From JBAXGW01 sp037139195 (lineage in GTDB: Bacteria > Bacteroidota > Bacteroidia > Bacteroidales > JAHJDW01), in contig JBAXGW010000008.1 of NCBI GenBank assembly GCA_037139195.1, positions 1 through 64,000 on the forward strand: a stretch of 64,000 nt of DNA, written 5' to 3'. The notes below the pieces were generated by a model that worked only from the letters and a program-made list of their open reading frames with translations, made no database searches and was not told the origin of the DNA. Position 1 is the stretch's first letter, and every line of letters begins with the position of its first letter. The position numbers were made by a program, and so were the translations under genes. Of the stretch, positions 62,772 to 64,000 are shown in pieces.

Positions 62772-63509
62772 ATGGATGCAATTAAAAACTTCAATATACG
62801 ACGGGTTTTTCTTCTCTTAAAACTCAATTTTATGACTAATGCAAAACCATTTTTGTGGGCGCTAGTTGGTTACGTTGGCATGCTATTACTTATTTTAACT
62901 TTAGCTTTTTTAAATAAAAACTATAATCAAATGATGGCTATTACATCTTCCATATTTTTCATGTTTATTTTTGGAGGGATTTTTACTAGTTTTTCATTCA
63001 ATAATATTCATAAAAGCCAACATTCATTCTCATTTTTAACATTACCAGCTTCTTCATTTGAAAAGTTTTTTGTTTCGTGGCTTCTTTCTTCAGTTATATA
63101 TATAATTCTTTTTGTTCTTTTAAGTATGCTTGCAATAGCTATGACAAATGGAATAGCGTATTTTACAATTGGCTCAAAATTCGACTTCCCTGATATGTCT
63201 TATTTTATTAGTGCAGCAAAATATTATATGCTAATTAACCTTATTTATTTGTATGGTAGTGCTCATTTTAAAAAAGCTCAATTTATTCTTACTTCAGTTT
63301 TTTTAGGTGCATTCACTGTATTTTTAATTTTAGCATCTTTTTTTCTTTTCAAATATTCTATTACAGATATTGACGTTAGAGAAACTATTAATTTCGATGT
63401 TAGCGTGTTCATATTCAATAGCATTTTATTCAAAATTGTACTTGGAGTCATTTTGCCTTGTTCATTGCTAGTTGCAACATATTTCAGACTTAAAGAGAAA
63501 GAGGTATAA
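62772..63509 (+). CDS. ABC-type membrane permease, six-helix
   Basis: A 245-residue inner-membrane protein with about six hydrophobic helices (near 25-45, 60-80, 100-125, 145-165, 175-200, 220-240). It has no recognised substrate motif. The segment SFLTLPASSFEKFFVSWLL (about 88-106) is typical of Bacteroidota permeases of this GntR-linked type. It lies 4 bp after the ATPase and 1 bp before the regulator, so translation is coupled. Confidence 0.82.
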   Translation: MDAIKNFNIRRVFLLLKLNFMTNAKPFLWALVGYVGMLLLILTLAFLNKNYNQMMAITSSIFFMFIFGGIFTSFSFNNIHKSQHSFSFLTLPASSFEKFFVSWLLSSVIYIILFVLLSMLAIAMTNGIAYFTIGSKFDFPDMSYFISAAKYYMLINLIYLYGSAHFKKAQFILTSVFLGAFTVFLILASFFLFKYSITDIDVRETINFDVSVFIFNSILFKIVLGVILPCSLLVATYFRLKEKEV

Positions 63510-63510
63510 G

Positions 63511-63867
63511 ATGGAATTTAAAGAAAGCAAATCAATTTATCAGCAAATAGCAGACTATTTGTATGAGAACATTCTACTCAAAAAGTGGAAAGAAAACGAG
63601 AGAATTCCTTCAGTACGTGAAATAGCAGTGATGCTTGAAGTAAATCCAAATACCGCTTTACGTTCATTCCTAATATTAGAAGAAAGAGGAATTATCTTTA
63701 ACAAAAGAGGTGTTGGGTATTTTGTTAGCGAAAACGGGTATAAGAAAACATGTGAAGTGGTTAAAGAAGAATTTTTAAATAAAGAGCTTCCAGAAGTATT
63801 CAGAACCCTAAAATTGCTAAATATCTCAATTGACGAAGTGAAAACCCTTTATGAACAATATAAATAA
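63511..63867 (+). CDS. GntR-family (YtrA-like) transcriptional regulator
   Basis: The 118-residue regulator has a winged helix-turn-helix (about 8-75) with SIYQQIADYLYENILL, RIPSVREIAVMLEVNPNT and the wing GIIFNKRGVGYFVS, and a short C-terminal helical tail (about 80-118) for dimerisation, as in the YtrA subfamily. I chose the ATG at 63511; the upstream ATG at 63472 lies in the permease gene. It probably represses this operon by binding the palindrome at 61894-61917. Confidence 0.92.
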   Translation: MEFKESKSIYQQIADYLYENILLKKWKENERIPSVREIAVMLEVNPNTALRSFLILEERGIIFNKRGVGYFVSENGYKKTCEVVKEEFLNKELPEVFRTLKLLNISIDEVKTLYEQYK

Positions 63868-63877
63868 ATAAGAAGAT

Positions 63878-64000
63878 ATGAAAACAAGTAATAAAATAAT
63901 TTTAGGTGCAATATTATTGGCAACAATAATTGTACTATATATTCCAGTGAAAGTTATTGGATTTGTAAATAAAAGCGTTGAGGAATCTGGCAGTTTCGAA
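63878..64000 (+). CDS. Partial CDS with N-terminal membrane anchor (open at window end)
   Basis: An ATG 10 bp after the regulator stop opens a frame that runs off the window (41 codons). The visible part has a short basic start, a membrane helix (about 8-29, IILGAILLATIIVLYIPVKV) and then a polar segment. It is probably a membrane-anchored component of the ABC-GntR operon; the family cannot be told. Confidence 0.6.
   Translation, partial: MKTSNKIILGAILLATIIVLYIPVKVIGFVNKSVEESGSFE

Overview
The window looks like chromosome of an AT-rich Bacteroidota bacterium, probably an anaerobic or environmental Bacteroidales/Marinilabiliales-type lineage (inference). The evidence is: SusC-like TonB-dependent receptors with carboxypeptidase-like N-terminal domains, secreted proteins ending in type A type IX secretion (T9SS) sorting domains, a GldA-type ABC ATPase, DUF4249, DUF6029 and Omp28 proteins, TAnnTTTG promoter elements and no regular Shine-Dalgarno sequences. 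No rRNA, intact tRNA, CRISPR array, prophage or transposase gene was seen.

Layout. 0-10 kb: an outer-membrane barrel, a TonB receptor, an OmpA-family protein, metK behind a SAM-II riboswitch, a T9SS protein, and a thioredoxin-like/DUF6029/Omp28 operon. 10.3-14.8 kb: a 3'-terminal relic of a second phoU, then a PHP-glycosyltransferase fusion overlapping a GH13 glucosidase. 14.8-42 kb: almost all minus strand, rich in secreted proteins: a PHP phosphoesterase, a metallophosphoesterase-PHP fusion, a beta-helix protein, a TonB receptor and five proteins sharing one N-terminal domain of about 240 residues. Within it, 22.1-26.7 kb is an accessory block (ParE-type toxin-antitoxin, flavodoxin, VOC protein, zinc ribbon, GNAT/YoaP, DNA alkylation repair, lipoprotein) with hairpin-rich spacers. 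41.8-48.2 kb: phoU, pstB, pstA, pstC, pstS and a phosphate-selective porin. 48.5-51 kb: mazG-like, dtd and rsgA, with spacers full of short dispersed repeats and one MITE-like palindromic element. 51-64 kb: a giant lectin/PKD-like T9SS protein, gldA, DUF4249 plus TonB receptor, an HMA-like protein, aminopeptidase P, and an ABC-permease-GntR operon with a clear palindromic operator.

Main result. Upstream of at least seven transcription units between 15.7 and 48.4 kb I find one promoter architecture: two to four 7-bp direct repeats (consensus close to nTAACAT), 4 bp apart (11-bp period), ending exactly 8 bp before a TAnnTTTG -7 element. This is the geometry of a PHO box replacing the upstream promoter element. 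It precedes pstS and the porin, and also the secreted phosphoesterases, the beta-helix protein, a cohesin-like protein and a small carboxypeptidase-like protein. A weaker copy precedes the operon that encodes two of the shared-domain proteins. The 15-48 kb region therefore reads as one phosphate-starvation island: secreted phosphoesterases release phosphate, the porin and TonB receptor bring substrate across the outer membrane, and PstSCAB imports it. The shared N-terminal domain, which I do not recognise, is the best candidate for an undescribed component.
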